A stretch of 64,000 nt of DNA. Source: Ancylobacter gelatini (GTDB lineage Bacteria > Pseudomonadota > Alphaproteobacteria > Rhizobiales > Xanthobacteraceae). The notes beneath the pieces are model-generated. The model was not told where the DNA came from and did no database searches. It worked only from the letters and a program-made list of their open reading frames with translations. Position numbers and translations under genes: made by a program. The DNA lies in NCBI RefSeq assembly GCF_022601675.1, contig NZ_JAKVIL010000003.1:310001-374000 (forward strand). The letters are read 5' to 3'. Of this stretch, positions 17,176 through 28,400 are shown in pieces. Each line of letters opens with the position of its first letter. Position 1 is the stretch's first letter.

Positions 17176-17688
17176 ATGTCACGCCGCCGCCTGTTCTGCG
17201 TTGCCGCTTTGCTCGCCACCTTCATCGCCGCCGCGCCGGGCCAGGCGCGCGAGACGGTGCCGTTCAAGGATGAGGGCCTGCGCCCCGGCACGATCGTGGT
17301 GAAAACCAAGGAGCGCAAGCTCTATCTGCTGGTCGGCGACGGCCAGGCCATCCGCTATCCGGTCGCCGTCGGCCGCCGCGGCAAGCAGTGGAGCGGGGCC
17401 GTGAGGATCGACGCCAAATATGTCGAGCCGGCCTGGTCTCCTCCAGAGGAAATCCGACGCGACAATCCGAAGCTGCCGGACGTCATCCCCGGCGGTGCGC
17501 CGTCCAACCCGATGGGCGCGCGCGCGATGACGCTCTCCGGCGGCGGACAATATGCGATCCACGGCACCAATGCGCCGAAGTCGATCGGCACCTTCGCCTC
17601 CTATGGGTGCGTGCGCATGCATAATGACGACATCATCGACCTCTACGCCCGCGTGAGGGTCGGCGCCTCTGTGGTGATGCAGCCCTGA
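17176..17688 (+). CDS. L,D-transpeptidase, YkuD/ErfK type
   Basis: The 170-residue protein is a periplasmic L,D-transpeptidase that cross-links peptidoglycan stems or attaches proteins to them. It has an N-terminal signal sequence (RRRLFCVAALLATFIAAAPGQA) and the YkuD active site: histidine 129 in AIHGT and catalytic C145 in SYGCVRMHN. ATG 17176, with GGGAA upstream, is preferred to an in-frame start 21 bp earlier. The protein is short and has no peptidoglycan-binding module, as in many alphaproteobacterial single-domain enzymes. Confidence 0.93.
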   Translation: MSRRRLFCVAALLATFIAAAPGQARETVPFKDEGLRPGTIVVKTKERKLYLLVGDGQAIRYPVAVGRRGKQWSGAVRIDAKYVEPAWSPPEEIRRDNPKLPDVIPGGAPSNPMGARAMTLSGGGQYAIHGTNAPKSIGTFASYGCVRMHNDDIIDLYARVRVGASVVMQP

Positions 17689-17722
17689 CGGGCGCGAGCC
17701 TCGCCGCAGGCGCCGGCCGCCC

Positions 17723-20700
17723 CTATTCGGCGGCGATCCGCATCGCGCGCCACTGCGCCAACAGGGCCCGCAGCGCGGCCGGGCGCACCGGCTTGTTCAG
17801 CACCTCCATCTCGGTCTCGCGCGCGGTGTCGCGCACCCGCCGCGACCGGTCGGCGGTGATGAGCGCGGCGGGCAGCGATTGGCCCAGCTTCCAGCGCAGA
17901 TGCTTGGTGGCTTCGATGCCGTCATTGTCGTCGAGGTGGTAGTCGATCAGCAGCGCGTCCGGCCGCAGCCTTTTCTCGCGCAGGGTCGCCAGCGCCTCGC
18001 CCACTTCCGAGGCCTTGATCACCCGGCAGCCCCAGCCGGTCAGCAGCGTCTCCATGCCGTCGAGGATGGCGGGGTCGTTGTCGATGCACAGCACGTTTAG
18101 CCCGGTCAGCGTCCCGGCGGGCGCGGCGGCCGGCGGGGAGTGGCGCTCCAGCGCCGGGATCGGTGGGGCGGAGGGCACGTCGACCGTGAACGTGGTGCCG
18201 CGTCCGGGCGTCGAGGCGAGCTGGAGCGGGTGGTCGAGCACGCGGGCCAGCCGTTCGACGATGGAGAGCCCTAGCCCCAGCCCGCGCGCGGCCTTGGCGC
18301 CCTGGTCCAGCCGCTGGAATTCCTTGAAGATCAGCTTCTGCTTGGAGGGCGGCACGCCGACGCCGGTGTCCAGCACCTCCACCCGCACCCGGCCGCGCCT
18401 GTGCCGCACGCCGATCAGTACCCGGCCCTGCGGGGTGTATTTGATGGCGTTGGAGACGAGGTTCTGCAACAGCCGGCGCAACAGGCGACGATCGGAGCGT
18501 ACCGCCGCGCTGGTCGGCATGAAGGTGAGGCGCAGCCCCTTTTCCTTGGCCAGCGGCGCGAATTCCAGTTCAAGCTGGCGGAAGATCTCGTCGAGACGGA
18601 ATGGCGCGATCTCCGGCTTCATGGCGCCGGCGTCGAGGCGGGAAATGTCGAGCAGCGCGCCGAGGATTTCCTCCACCGCCTCCAGCGAGGCATCGACATT
18701 GTGCGCCAGCCGGCCCTCCTCGCCGCGGGTGTCGCGCTCGACGAGGCTGGTGGCGTAGAGGCGGGCGGCATTGAGCGGCTGGAGAATGTCGTGGCTGGCG
18801 GCGGCGAGGAAGCGGGTCTTGGAGATGTTGGCCTCGTCCGCGGCCGCCTTGGCCTGGGCGAGCTGGGCGTTGAGGTTCTCCAGCGCCTTGGTGCGCTCCT
18901 TCACACGGCGCTCCAGTGTCTCGTTGGCGCGCTCCAGCGCCTCGGCGGCCTCCACCGTCGCGGTGATGTCGGTGAAGGTCACCACCACGCCGCCATCGGG
19001 CATGGTGTTGACGCGCACCTCCATCACCACGCCGCGCGGTGACAGCCGCTCCTGGAAGGTCACGTTGCGCCGGGCGTAGCGGCTGAGCTTCTCGCGGACG
19101 ATCTCCTCGACCGGACCGGGGCCGAACAGCCCGCTCACCGCGTTGAAGCGCAATATGTGGTCGATGCCGACGCCGATCCGCACCAGCTCGGAGGGCAGGT
19201 CGAGCATGTCGCCGAACTGGCGGTTCCAGCAGATCAGCCGGAGGTCGCGGTCGAACACCGCGATGCCCTGGCGCACATGGTCGAGCGCGGTCTGCAGGAT
19301 TTCGCGGTTGTACTGGATGGCGGCGGAGGCGTCGTCCAGCAGCTTCAGCGCCGCCTTGGTCGAGACGGTCCGCTTGCGCAGCATCAGCGACAGCACGAGG
19401 CGCGAGGAGGCCGCGCCGATGGCGGAGGCCAGAAGGTGCTCGGCATAGCGGATGAGCTGGAAATCCGCCTCCCGGCCGGGCTCCAGCGACAGTCCGCGCA
19501 TCGCCGCCACGCTTTCGAACGAGGCGCGTGTGCGGTCCTCGCCGAGATAGCGCGCCACCGTGCCGATGAGTTCGCCGACCGTGACCGGCGAGCGCCATAG
19601 CCGGAACGAGGGCGCGGAGGGCGAGCGGTCCGCCTCGACGAACACGCTGGCCTGCAGCCGCTCGATCGGGGCGGGCTGGCGCAGCAGCGAGGCGCCGATG
19701 AACACGATGAAATTGATCGACAGGCTCCACGCCACGCCATGGGTCAGCGGCGAGGCGTGGAGCCCGAACAGCGATTGCGGGCGCAGCCAATGCACCGCGA
19801 ACGGCCCTTCCGCAAGCAGGCCCTGGGTAAACAGGCCGGATTCCACCAGGCTCGGCAGGAGCAGCGTGTAAGCCCAGACCGCGACGCCCGCCGCGATTCC
19901 GGCAATGGCGCCGAGCGCGGTGCCGCGGCGCCAGATGAGGCCGAGCAGCAGCGCCGGGCCGAACTGGGCGACGGCGGCGAAGGAGAGCAGGCCGATCTGC
20001 GCGAGCTGCGCCTCGCCGGTGACGCGGTAATACAGATAGGCCAGCAGCAGGATCGCGAAGATCGCGATGCGCCGGACGGTGAGCAGCATGTAGCCCATGT
20101 CGCGCGGGGGCGAGGCCGCGCCATCATTGGCCGGTCCGCCGTCATCCGTGCCGGTGCGCCGGCCGCGCACCATCAGCGGCATGAAGATGTCGTTCGACAC
20201 CATAACCGCCAGCGCGATGGTCTCGACGATGACCATGGCGGTCGCCGCCGACAGGCCGCCGACAAAGGCGATGAGCGCGATGGACTTGGCCCCGACCGAG
20301 AGCGGCAGGGCCAGCACATACATGTCGCCATCAATGAAGCCGGGCGGGAAGGCGACGAGGCCGGCAATGGCGATCGGCACCACGAACACGTTGATCAGCA
20401 CCAGATAGAGCGGAAACAGCCAGGAGGCGGTGCGGATCTCGCGCTCCGAGGTGTTCTCGACCACGGCGACGTGGAACTGGCGCGGCAGCAGGATGATGGC
20501 GAGCGAGGACAGCACGGTCATCGCCAGCCAGTCGCCGAGCGAGAAGCCGTCGGTCAGCACCGGCAGCACGCCCTTCTCCCCGGCCTTCGCCAGAAGGTCC
20601 GACGGTCCGGCGAACATGATGAAGGTGACGAACAGGCCGACGATGAGGAAGCTCACCAGCTTGACGATGGACTCGGTCGCCACCGCCAGCACCAGCCCTT

Positions 20701-21268
20701 CCTGATGCTCGGTCGCGTCGATATGGCGGGTGCCGAACAGCACGGCGAAGACCGCCATCGCGACCGCCACGAGCAGCGCGAGGTCGCCGATGACCGGGTA
20801 GTGCAGCCCGAGCCCCTCGAAATCGCCGAGCATCGCCACCAGCGAGCCGGACACCGCCTTGAGCTGCAGGGCGATATAGGGCAGCGAGCCGAGGATCGCG
20901 ACCAGCGCGACCAGCGCCGCGACGCCCTGGCTCTTGCCGTAGCGGGCCGCGATGAAGTCGGCGATCGAGGTGATGTTCTGGGCTTTGGCGAGGCGCACCA
21001 GCCGCAGCAGGAACGGCGCGCCGAAGGCGAAGACCAGCATCGGCCCGATATAGATGGTGAGGAAGTTCAGCCCCTGCGTGGTGGCGAGGCCTACCGAGCC
21101 GAAGAAGGTCCACGAGGTGCAATAGACCGCGAGCGACAGCGCGTAGATATAGGGCCGGCCCTGTCCCTTGGGCGCGCGCGGCAGGCGGCGATCGCCAAAG
21201 CTCGCCACGGCGAACAGAAAGCCGATATAGACTAGGGCGACGGCGATGATGACCCAGGCCTGAAGCAT
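17723..21268 (-). CDS. Symporter-fused hybrid histidine kinase, MxtR/CrbS-like
   Basis: The 1181-residue protein fuses a sodium/solute symporter domain (about 1-510, some 13 membrane helices, SSS motif region [11 protein letters not shown]), a STAC-like linker (about 545-635), a PAS domain (about 660-780: [20 protein letters not shown]), a coiled coil, a HisKA domain ([15 protein letters not shown], histidine near 826), a HATPase domain ([30 protein letters not shown]) and a C-terminal receiver ([12 protein letters not shown], aspartate near 1106). The architecture matches MxtR/CrbS kinases, which regulate acetate and short-chain carbon use through a LuxR-type partner. A matching regulator lies at 14710-15378. 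Confidence 0.92.
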   Translation of the reverse strand: MLQAWVIIAVALVYIGFLFAVASFGDRRLPRAPKGQGRPYIYALSLAVYCTSWTFFGSVGLATTQGLNFLTIYIGPMLVFAFGAPFLLRLVRLAKAQNITSIADFIAARYGKSQGVAALVALVAILGSLPYIALQLKAVSGSLVAMLGDFEGLGLHYPVIGDLALLVAVAMAVFAVLFGTRHIDATEHQEGLVLAVATESIVKLVSFLIVGLFVTFIMFAGPSDLLAKAGEKGVLPVLTDGFSLGDWLAMTVLSSLAIILLPRQFHVAVVENTSEREIRTASWLFPLYLVLINVFVVPIAIAGLVAFPPGFIDGDMYVLALPLSVGAKSIALIAFVGGLSAATAMVIVETIALAVMVSNDIFMPLMVRGRRTGTDDGGPANDGAASPPRDMGYMLLTVRRIAIFAILLLAYLYYRVTGEAQLAQIGLLSFAAVAQFGPALLLGLIWRRGTALGAIAGIAAGVAVWAYTLLLPSLVESGLFTQGLLAEGPFAVHWLRPQSLFGLHASPLTHGVAWSLSINFIVFIGASLLRQPAPIERLQASVFVEADRSPSAPSFRLWRSPVTVGELIGTVARYLGEDRTRASFESVAAMRGLSLEPGREADFQLIRYAEHLLASAIGAASSRLVLSLMLRKRTVSTKAALKLLDDASAAIQYNREILQTALDHVRQGIAVFDRDLRLICWNRQFGDMLDLPSELVRIGVGIDHILRFNAVSGLFGPGPVEEIVREKLSRYARRNVTFQERLSPRGVVMEVRVNTMPDGGVVVTFTDITATVEAAEALERANETLERRVKERTKALENLNAQLAQAKAAADEANISKTRFLAAASHDILQPLNAARLYATSLVERDTRGEEGRLAHNVDASLEAVEEILGALLDISRLDAGAMKPEIAPFRLDEIFRQLELEFAPLAKEKGLRLTFMPTSAAVRSDRRLLRRLLQNLVSNAIKYTPQGRVLIGVRHRRGRVRVEVLDTGVGVPPSKQKLIFKEFQRLDQGAKAARGLGLGLSIVERLARVLDHPLQLASTPGRGTTFTVDVPSAPPIPALERHSPPAAAPAGTLTGLNVLCIDNDPAILDGMETLLTGWGCRVIKASEVGEALATLREKRLRPDALLIDYHLDDNDGIEATKHLRWKLGQSLPAALITADRSRRVRDTARETEMEVLNKPVRPAALRALLAQWRAMRIAAE

Positions 21269-21422
21269 GGGGTCTCCGAACGGAACTGCGAACGTGCTAC
21301 TTATGCGCTCGCGCGTGCCTCATCGGCAAGCGGCGCCGGCTTGGCCCAAAGACAGCTTGCCGGCATGGGAGGCGCGCGACAGACTTCGCGCGAGAGACGG
21401 CGAATCGCGAGGGGAATCTGAG

Positions 21423-21851
21423 ATGTCCAAGGTGCTGAACGAGTTCCGCGAATTTGCCGTGAAAGGCAATGTCGTCGACCTCGCGGTCGGTGTCATCATC
21501 GGCGCGGCTTTCGGCCGGATCGTCGAATCGGTGGTTTCCGACCTGTTCATGCCGATGGTCGGCGCGATCCTCGGCGGCCTCGACTTCTCGAACTATTTCA
21601 TCGGCCTCTCTTCCAACGTCACCGCCAACTCGCTGGCGGCGGCGCGGGAGCAGGGAGCGGTGTTCGCTTATGGCAACTTCCTTACTATCGTCATCAATTT
21701 CCTGATTGTGGCGTGGATCCTGTTCCTGGTGGTCAAGGGCATCAACCGGTTGCGTCGCAAGGCCGCCGAGCAGCCCGCGCCGCCGGCGGCGCCTACCAAG
21801 GAAGAGGTGCTGTTGACCGAGATTCGCGATCTTCTTGCCAAGAAGGCGTAA
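21423..21851 (+). CDS. mscL: Large-conductance mechanosensitive channel MscL
   Basis: The 142-residue protein has the MscL N-terminus ([30 protein letters not shown]), a periplasmic loop and a second helix ([20 protein letters not shown]), then a charged C-terminal bundle. It forms the emergency turgor-release pore in the inner membrane. The ATG at 21423 has GAGGGGAA upstream. The gene is divergent from the hybrid kinase, with about 150 bp between. Confidence 0.97.
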   Translation: MSKVLNEFREFAVKGNVVDLAVGVIIGAAFGRIVESVVSDLFMPMVGAILGGLDFSNYFIGLSSNVTANSLAAAREQGAVFAYGNFLTIVINFLIVAWILFLVVKGINRLRRKAAEQPAPPAAPTKEEVLLTEIRDLLAKKA

Positions 21852-21923
21852 TATATCGATTTGGTATGCTGCCCCCGTGCACTAGGTTGGACGCTGCCAG
21901 TCGATCTGTGAGATATATGTTAG

Positions 21924-22478
21924 ATGAGCTTGTTCACTCCTCTCTCGATTCCCGATGTGGTTCTTGTTCAACCGAAACGCTTTGGCGATGCGAGGGGATA
22001 TTTCTGCGAGACCTATAAGAAGTCGGATTTCGAAGAGTTCGGTCTTTCTTTCGACTTCCTGCAGGACAACGAATCGCTGTCGGTCCCCGTGGGGGTTTTG
22101 CGGGGGCTCCATTTCCAGACGCCGCCCTTCGCGCAGACCAAGCTGGTGAGGGTGGTGCGCGGCGCCATCTTCGATGTCGCCGTCGACATCCGAAAGGGGT
22201 CGCCGAGCTTCGGCAAATGGGCCGCTGCGACGCTGACGGGTGACAACGGCCATCAGCTGCTGGTGCCTCGGGGCTTCGCGCATGGTTTCTGCACGCTCGA
22301 GCCCGATACGATCGTCGCCTACAAGGTGGATGCGCCCTATTCGCGACCAAACGACGCTGGGATTTTATGGAATGATGCCGATCTGGCTATAGAGTGGCCC
22401 ATCGGTTCGGAGCATATGACACTCTCGGATAAGGACAGGGTCCAGCCGCGTCTTCGCGATTACGTGACACCGTTCTGA
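21924..22478 (+). CDS. rfbC: dTDP-4-dehydrorhamnose 3,5-epimerase
   Basis: The 184-residue cupin epimerase catalyses the third step of dTDP-L-rhamnose synthesis. It shows the family features YFCETYKKSDF, the catalytic histidine in LRGLHFQ and VPRGFAHGFCTLE. It is the first gene of rmlCBDA and opens the polysaccharide locus. The ribosome site is weak. The next gene follows after 33 bp. Confidence 0.96.
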   Translation: MSLFTPLSIPDVVLVQPKRFGDARGYFCETYKKSDFEEFGLSFDFLQDNESLSVPVGVLRGLHFQTPPFAQTKLVRVVRGAIFDVAVDIRKGSPSFGKWAAATLTGDNGHQLLVPRGFAHGFCTLEPDTIVAYKVDAPYSRPNDAGILWNDADLAIEWPIGSEHMTLSDKDRVQPRLRDYVTPF

Positions 22479-22511
22479 TCCCATTCGCGGTTCCAGGTAG
22501 ACCATCAAGAT

Positions 22512-23576
22512 ATGACCAGCATTCCCCAACGCATCCTCGTTACCGGCGGCGCCGGCTTCATCGGCTCGGCGGTAGTGCGCCGCCTGGTGCGCTCCGGGCG
22601 GGATGTGCTCACCTATGACAAGCTGACCTATGCCGGCAGCCTCACCTCGCTCGCCGAGGTGCACAACCTGCCCGGCCATCGCTTCCTCAAGGCCGATATC
22701 TGCGACGGCGCGGCGTTCCGCGGCGCGCTGGAAAGCTTCCGGCCCGATCTCGTCATGCATCTGGCCGCCGAATCCCATGTAGACCGCTCGATCGACGGCC
22801 CGTCCGACTTCATCAATACCAATGTGGTCGGCACCTTCACCCTGCTGGACGAGACGCTGCGCTACTGGCGCGGCCTCGACGCCGGCGCGCGCGAGGCGTT
22901 CCGCTTCCACCACATCTCGACCGATGAGGTGTACGGCACGCTGGGCGCCGAAGGCCTGTTCCGCGAGGACACGCCTTACCAGCCCAATTCACCCTATTCG
23001 GCCTCCAAGGCGGCGTCGGACCATCTGGTGCGGGCCTGGTTCCACACCTATGGCCTGCCGGTGGTGATGTCGAACTGCTCGAACAATTACGGGCCCTATC
23101 ATTTCCCCGAGAAGCTGATCCCGCTGACCATTCTCAACGCGCTGGAAGGCAAGCAACTGCCGGTCTATGGCAAGGGCGAGAATGTGCGCGACTGGCTTTA
23201 TGTCGACGACCACGCGGCGGCGCTGGAGCTGATCGCGACCCGCGGCCGGCTCGGCGAGAGCTACAATGTCGGCGGCAATAATGAGCGGCGCAACATCGAT
23301 GTGGTGCGCACCATCTGCGCGATCATGGACCGGCTGGTGCCGGATGCGTCCATCGGCCCGCGCGAGAAGCTGATCTCCTTCGTGACCGACCGGCCGGGCC
23401 ATGATGCGCGCTACGCCATCGATGCCACCAAGCTCAAGACCGAGCTGGGCTGGGTGCCGGCCCATGATTTCGAGAGCGGTATCGAGGCGACGGTGCGCTG
23501 GTATCTGGACAACCAGGACTGGTGGCAGCCGCTCCAGCAGCGCTACGATCGAAACCGGATCGGGCTGACCAAATGA
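22512..23576 (+). CDS. rfbB: dTDP-glucose 4,6-dehydratase
   Basis: The 354-residue short-chain dehydrogenase converts dTDP-glucose to dTDP-4-keto-6-deoxyglucose. Evidence is the NAD-binding [11 protein letters not shown], the catalytic TDEVYG, the YSASK motif and the family block [18 protein letters not shown]. The product is the branch point for rhamnose and for dTDP-amino sugars, which matters because an aminotransferase and an acyltransferase occur later in the locus. It overlaps rfbD by four bases (ATGA). Confidence 0.97.
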   Translation: MTSIPQRILVTGGAGFIGSAVVRRLVRSGRDVLTYDKLTYAGSLTSLAEVHNLPGHRFLKADICDGAAFRGALESFRPDLVMHLAAESHVDRSIDGPSDFINTNVVGTFTLLDETLRYWRGLDAGAREAFRFHHISTDEVYGTLGAEGLFREDTPYQPNSPYSASKAASDHLVRAWFHTYGLPVVMSNCSNNYGPYHFPEKLIPLTILNALEGKQLPVYGKGENVRDWLYVDDHAAALELIATRGRLGESYNVGGNNERRNIDVVRTICAIMDRLVPDASIGPREKLISFVTDRPGHDARYAIDATKLKTELGWVPAHDFESGIEATVRWYLDNQDWWQPLQQRYDRNRIGLTK

Positions 23577-24487
23577 AGCTTCTGTTGACCGGCGCTGGCG
23601 GGCAGTTGGGGCGCGAGACCGCGGCCCTGGCCGCCGCGCGAGGGCTTGGTCTGGTGGCGCTGGACCGTGCCGGGCTCGACATCGCCGATGCCGGGGCGGT
23701 CGCCGGCGCGCTGGCGCAGCACCGGCCGGACATTGTGATCAACGCCGCCGCCTATACCGCGGTCGACCGGGCCGAGACTGAGCCGGATCTGGCGCGGGCG
23801 ATCAACGCGGCCGGGCCGGAAGTGCTGGCGCGCGCCTGCGCCCGCCAGGGGGCGGGGCTGGTCCACGTCTCCACGGATTACGTGTTCGACGGCACCAAGG
23901 CCGGCGCCTATGTCGAGAGCGATCCTCTCGCCCCGCTCGGCGTCTATGGGCGGACCAAGGCCGAGGGCGAGGCGCGGCTTCGCGACGCTCTCGATCGCCA
24001 TGTCATCCTGCGCACGTCCTGGGTCTATGGCGTCCACGGCCATAACTTTCTCAAGACCATGCTGCGGCTTGCCGGCGAACGGGACCGTTTGACCGTCGTC
24101 GCGGACCAGCATGGCTGCCCCACCGCCACGCCCGATATTGCCAGCGCGCTGCTGGCGGCGGGCGAGGCGCTGGTGGCCGGGCGCGAGGTGGCCGGCACCT
24201 ATCATTTCGCCGGGACCGGCGTGACGAGCTGGCACGGCTTCGCCGGCGCGATCATCGACGAGGCGGCGCCCCTGACCGGCCGGCGGCCGGAAGTGGCGGC
24301 CATCACGACGGCGGACTACCCGACCCCCGCGCGCCGTCCTGCCAATTCCGAACTGTCCAGCGATCGCTTCGCCGAGGTGTTCGGCCTGCGCGCCATGCAC
24401 TGGCGCGAAAGGGTTCGCGAGGTTGTCCACGCGCTGCTCGGGCAAGGCGCCGCTTCCCAATCCCAGCCTGCAGAGGGTACTTTATGA
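23573..24487 (+). CDS. rfbD: dTDP-4-dehydrorhamnose reductase
   Basis: The 304-residue reductase completes dTDP-L-rhamnose synthesis. It has the NAD(P)H motif GAGGQLGRE, the VDRAE block, STDYVFDG and the YGRTK active-site pair. ATG 23573 overlaps the rfbB stop, and its own stop overlaps rfbA by four bases, so rfbBDA are translationally coupled. Confidence 0.97.
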   Translation: MKLLLTGAGGQLGRETAALAAARGLGLVALDRAGLDIADAGAVAGALAQHRPDIVINAAAYTAVDRAETEPDLARAINAAGPEVLARACARQGAGLVHVSTDYVFDGTKAGAYVESDPLAPLGVYGRTKAEGEARLRDALDRHVILRTSWVYGVHGHNFLKTMLRLAGERDRLTVVADQHGCPTATPDIASALLAAGEALVAGREVAGTYHFAGTGVTSWHGFAGAIIDEAAPLTGRRPEVAAITTADYPTPARRPANSELSSDRFAEVFGLRAMHWRERVREVVHALLGQGAASQSQPAEGTL

Positions 24488-25356
24488 AAGGGATCATTCT
24501 CGCCGGCGGCTCCGGAACCCGGCTACATCCGATGACGCTTGTCACGTCCAAGCAGTTCATGCCGGTCTACGACAAGCCGATGATCTATTATCCGCTGTCG
24601 ACGCTCATGCTGGCCGGAATTCGCGACATTCTCATCATCTCGACGCCGCGTGACACGCCGAATTTCCAGGCGCTGCTGGGCGATGGCTCGAAATGGGGCA
24701 TCAATCTCAGTTACGCGGTGCAGCCCAGCCCGGACGGGCTGGCGCAAGCCTATATCATCGGCGCGGATTTCGTCGGCTCCGATCCGTCGGCCCTCATCCT
24801 CGGCGACAACATCTTCCACGGGCACGGCATGGGCGGGCTGTTCTCCTCCGCCATGTCGCGGACGAGCGGGGCGACGGTGTTCGCCTATCACGTCAACGAT
24901 CCCGAGCGTTACGGGGTGGTCGAGTTCGACCAGAAGATGCGTGCCCTCTCCATCGAGGAGAAGCCGGCCGCGCCGAAATCGAGCTGGGCAGTGACCGGGC
25001 TTTATTTCTACGACGCCGAGGTGGTGGAGATTGCCCGTTCTCTGAAGCCGTCGGCGCGCGGGGAACTGGAGATCACCGACGTCAACCGCACCTATCTGGA
25101 GCGGGGCTCGTTGTCGGTCGAGATCATGGGTCGAGGCTATGCCTGGCTCGACACCGGCACGCCCGACAGCCTGCTGGAGGCTGCCGAGTTCGTTCGCGTG
25201 CTGGAGAAGCGCCAGGGCTTCAAGATCGCCTGTCCCGAGGAGGCGGCCTTCGAGAAGGGCTTCATCGACAGCCACCAGCTGGAGACGCTGGCGACCGCGC
25301 TTGGCAAAAGCGCGTATGGGGCCTATCTGCGCGATAATGTGCTGAAGCGCCGTTGA
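24484..25356 (+). CDS. rfbA: Glucose-1-phosphate thymidylyltransferase
   Basis: The 290-residue enzyme makes dTDP-glucose from dTTP and glucose-1-phosphate. Motifs are [13 protein letters not shown], the [13 protein letters not shown]-like block (here [13 protein letters not shown]) and [10 protein letters not shown], with EEKP later. It closes the rmlCBDA operon. Normal length, nothing odd. Confidence 0.97.
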   Translation: MKGIILAGGSGTRLHPMTLVTSKQFMPVYDKPMIYYPLSTLMLAGIRDILIISTPRDTPNFQALLGDGSKWGINLSYAVQPSPDGLAQAYIIGADFVGSDPSALILGDNIFHGHGMGGLFSSAMSRTSGATVFAYHVNDPERYGVVEFDQKMRALSIEEKPAAPKSSWAVTGLYFYDAEVVEIARSLKPSARGELEITDVNRTYLERGSLSVEIMGRGYAWLDTGTPDSLLEAAEFVRVLEKRQGFKIACPEEAAFEKGFIDSHQLETLATALGKSAYGAYLRDNVLKRR

Positions 25357-25466
25357 ATCTGCTGCGCGGCGTTCGAGCGCCAAAGTCTTTCCGGGCTCGA
25401 CATGCCTGCCTCGGTAGGGTGCGTGCGATGCGTCGTGGATAATGATAGGTACAAGGTAGTCGTCTG

Positions 25467-28400
25467 GTGTCTGAACAGGATTACGGCGAAGAATATTTCC
25501 TTTCCCATTGCGGCCAGCCATATCATCGGGGCGAGCCTCACTGGTTGAAGTTCTTCGGCGAAGTGGCCCGTCAGATCGACGAGATCCTGGCCCCGAAGAC
25601 GGTGTTCGACGCCGGCTGTGCCATCGGTTTCCTGGTGGAGTGCCTGCGCGGGCGCGGGATCGAGGCCTATGGGCGCGACTTTTCCAGCTACGCGATCAGC
25701 CAGGTTCCGGCCGGCCTTCAGGCGTTCTGCGAATGCGACACGCTGGTCAATCCGATCGAGGGCACCTATGACCTCGTGACCTGCATCGAAGTTCTCGAGC
25801 ATATGAGCGAGGAGGATGGCCGTCGCGCGATCGCGAACCTGTGCGCCGCCGGGTCGCGCATTCTGTTTTCGTCGAGCCCCCGCGATTTCGCCGAGCCCAC
25901 CCACATCAATGTCCAGCCGCCGCTGTACTGGATGCAGCTTTTCGCCGAGCACGGTTTCGGGCCGCGTGCGGAGTTCGACGGCTCGTTCCTCTGCCCATGG
26001 GCGATCCTGTTCGAGCGTCGTGCCGAGGCACCGACCCAGTCCGAGCTCGAAGCCCAGGCGCGGCTGATCCTGGCGCGTCTGGAGCGCGCCGATCGCAACG
26101 CTTCCGATGACGGGCAGCGCCGCGAGCTTCTCGGGCGCGTCGAAGCCGGCCTCGCCGAGGTGAAGTCCATCGTGCTGTCGGATGTCGAGACCCGGGCATC
26201 GGCCGAGCAGCGGCTTCATGCCCAGCGGCAGATGTTCGACCGGCTCGACGCCACGCTCAAGGCGGTGGACGGCAATGTCCAGCGCTGCATCGGGCAGGTC
26301 CGCTCCCTGGAGGCGGAACGCGACCAGTTGCTGGCGACGCTCGAGCTCCAGTCATCGCGCGCGAAGCTGGAGCGCAGCGAAGCGGAAATCGCCGCATTGC
26401 GCGGCCGCATCGACAAGCTCGACCGCCGCCGCTGGTCGCGGTTCTGGAAGAAGCTGCGGCCGAAGAGCAGATCGCGGCGCGGACGTCCTGCCCCACTCAC
26501 CGCCGAGGAAGCGCTGATCGAGGCGTCCGGGCTGTTTGACGCCGCTTGGTATGCGGAGCGCTATGCCGATGTGCCGCGTCATCCCGAAGCGGCCCTGCGC
26601 CATTTCTTCAGTCACGGCGCCGGCGAGCGGCGGGATCCCAATCCCGAATTCTCGACCAAGTGGTATTTGGAAACCTATCCCCATGCCGTGGCGAGCGGCC
26701 TGCATCCGTTGCTGCATTACATCGAGATCGGCTCGCGCAGCGGGCTGAAGCCCTCCCCGGATTTCGACCCGGCCTGGTACAGAAAGACGTATCCCGACAC
26801 GGTGAAGGGCGGCTTCGAGCCGCTCCAGCATTATCTTTCCAACGGAAAGAGCGAGGGCCGGCGTCGAAACGCGACCGACAATTCGCGCGATGTTGCCGAG
26901 GCGATGATCGAGCGGGTGAAGGAGCCCGCGGCGCTGAATCAGATGGCGTTGTTCATCACGCATGCGCCCGCGGGCGCGATCAAGCCGCATGTCGCGCTCT
27001 ATATCAATGCGCTCAAGGGGGCCGGGCTCGGTGTCGTGCTGATCGTCGTGGCCGATTGCGGCGACGAGGTGGATGCATCGGCCCTGGTTGATCAGGTCGA
27101 CGGTCTCTTCATTCGCGAGAATGGCGGCTATGATTTCGCGGCTTGGGCGCATGTGGCAGGTCTGGTCGACCTGACCCGCACCACGCTGCTGTGCCTCGTC
27201 AATGACAGCCTGATGGGGCCGTTCAGCGAGGCCGCGCTTGCGGCGCTGATGGCGCGGGCCCGCGCCTCCGATGCCGAGCTGGTCGGGATGACCGACAATT
27301 ACGAATTCAAGCACCACCTCCAGAGCTATTTTCTGATCGGCAAGGGAGCGGGTGCGCAAACGCTGAAGGCATTCCTCGACGATGTCCGGTGGCTGGATGA
27401 CAAGCAGGAAGTCATCATGGCCTATGAAATCCAGCTGCTCGATTACTTCGAGAGCCTGGGCAAGCGCGGCGCGGCGCTGTTTCCCAGCCAGGCCACCGAG
27501 AACCGCACCCTTGGCGAATGGCGTGAACTGATCGACGAGGGCTTCCCCTTCGTCAAGATGGCCGTGCTGCAGACGCTGGAGCCGCGGGAGTGGCGGCCGG
27601 TGCTGGAGGCGCAGGGCTTCGATTGCGACATCGCGGCCGGCAGCCTCGCGGTGATACGCCAGGGGCGCGAGGCGTCCCAGAGAGAAGCCGGCAGCGGCAA
27701 TTCCCGCGAAGAACTGCAGGCCATGAACGGGGCGCTGATCGCCCAGGTTCACGAATTGACCGCCAAGCGTGGCGAAGCCGCCTCCCGTGTGGCGGAGCTC
27801 GAAAACGAACTCTCCAAGGCGCGCAAGCGGCCGTGGAAGCTTGTCGTGAGCAAGATGAAGTTCCGGCTTTACAAATGGCTCGGCAGCGGAAAGCTGCCGC
27901 TGTCCCCGCGCAAGGCGGCCAAATACGCGCTGCGCGCGCGGCGATACGATCCCTATCGTTCCAATACGCAGCAGCGGGCGGTGGCGCCGGTCTCGTCGTC
28001 GGCAATGGCCGGGTCGGCGCGGATCTATGACGGCCGGCGCGCAGCGGATGCGGCAAAGCCCAACGTCCTGGTTGTCAGCCATCAAGCCAGCCGCACCGGC
28101 GCGCCGATCCTCGCGCTGAATATCGGCGAGCAGCTATCGAGCCGCTACAACGTCACCTTCATGTGCCTGACCGGCGGCGAGCTGATCGAGGATTTCTGCG
28201 AGGTGGCCGTGAAGGTGGTGGACGCCAATCTTCACAGCATGGAATCCGCCGATTACGACAGTCTGATCGCCCGGCTCGCGAATGACGGGGCGTTCTCCTT
28301 CGCGATCGTGAATTCCGTCGAGTGTCACGCCGTGCTCAAGCCACTGCACGAGAATGCGGTCCCGACGGTTGCGCTGCTGCACGAATTTTCTTCCTACACG

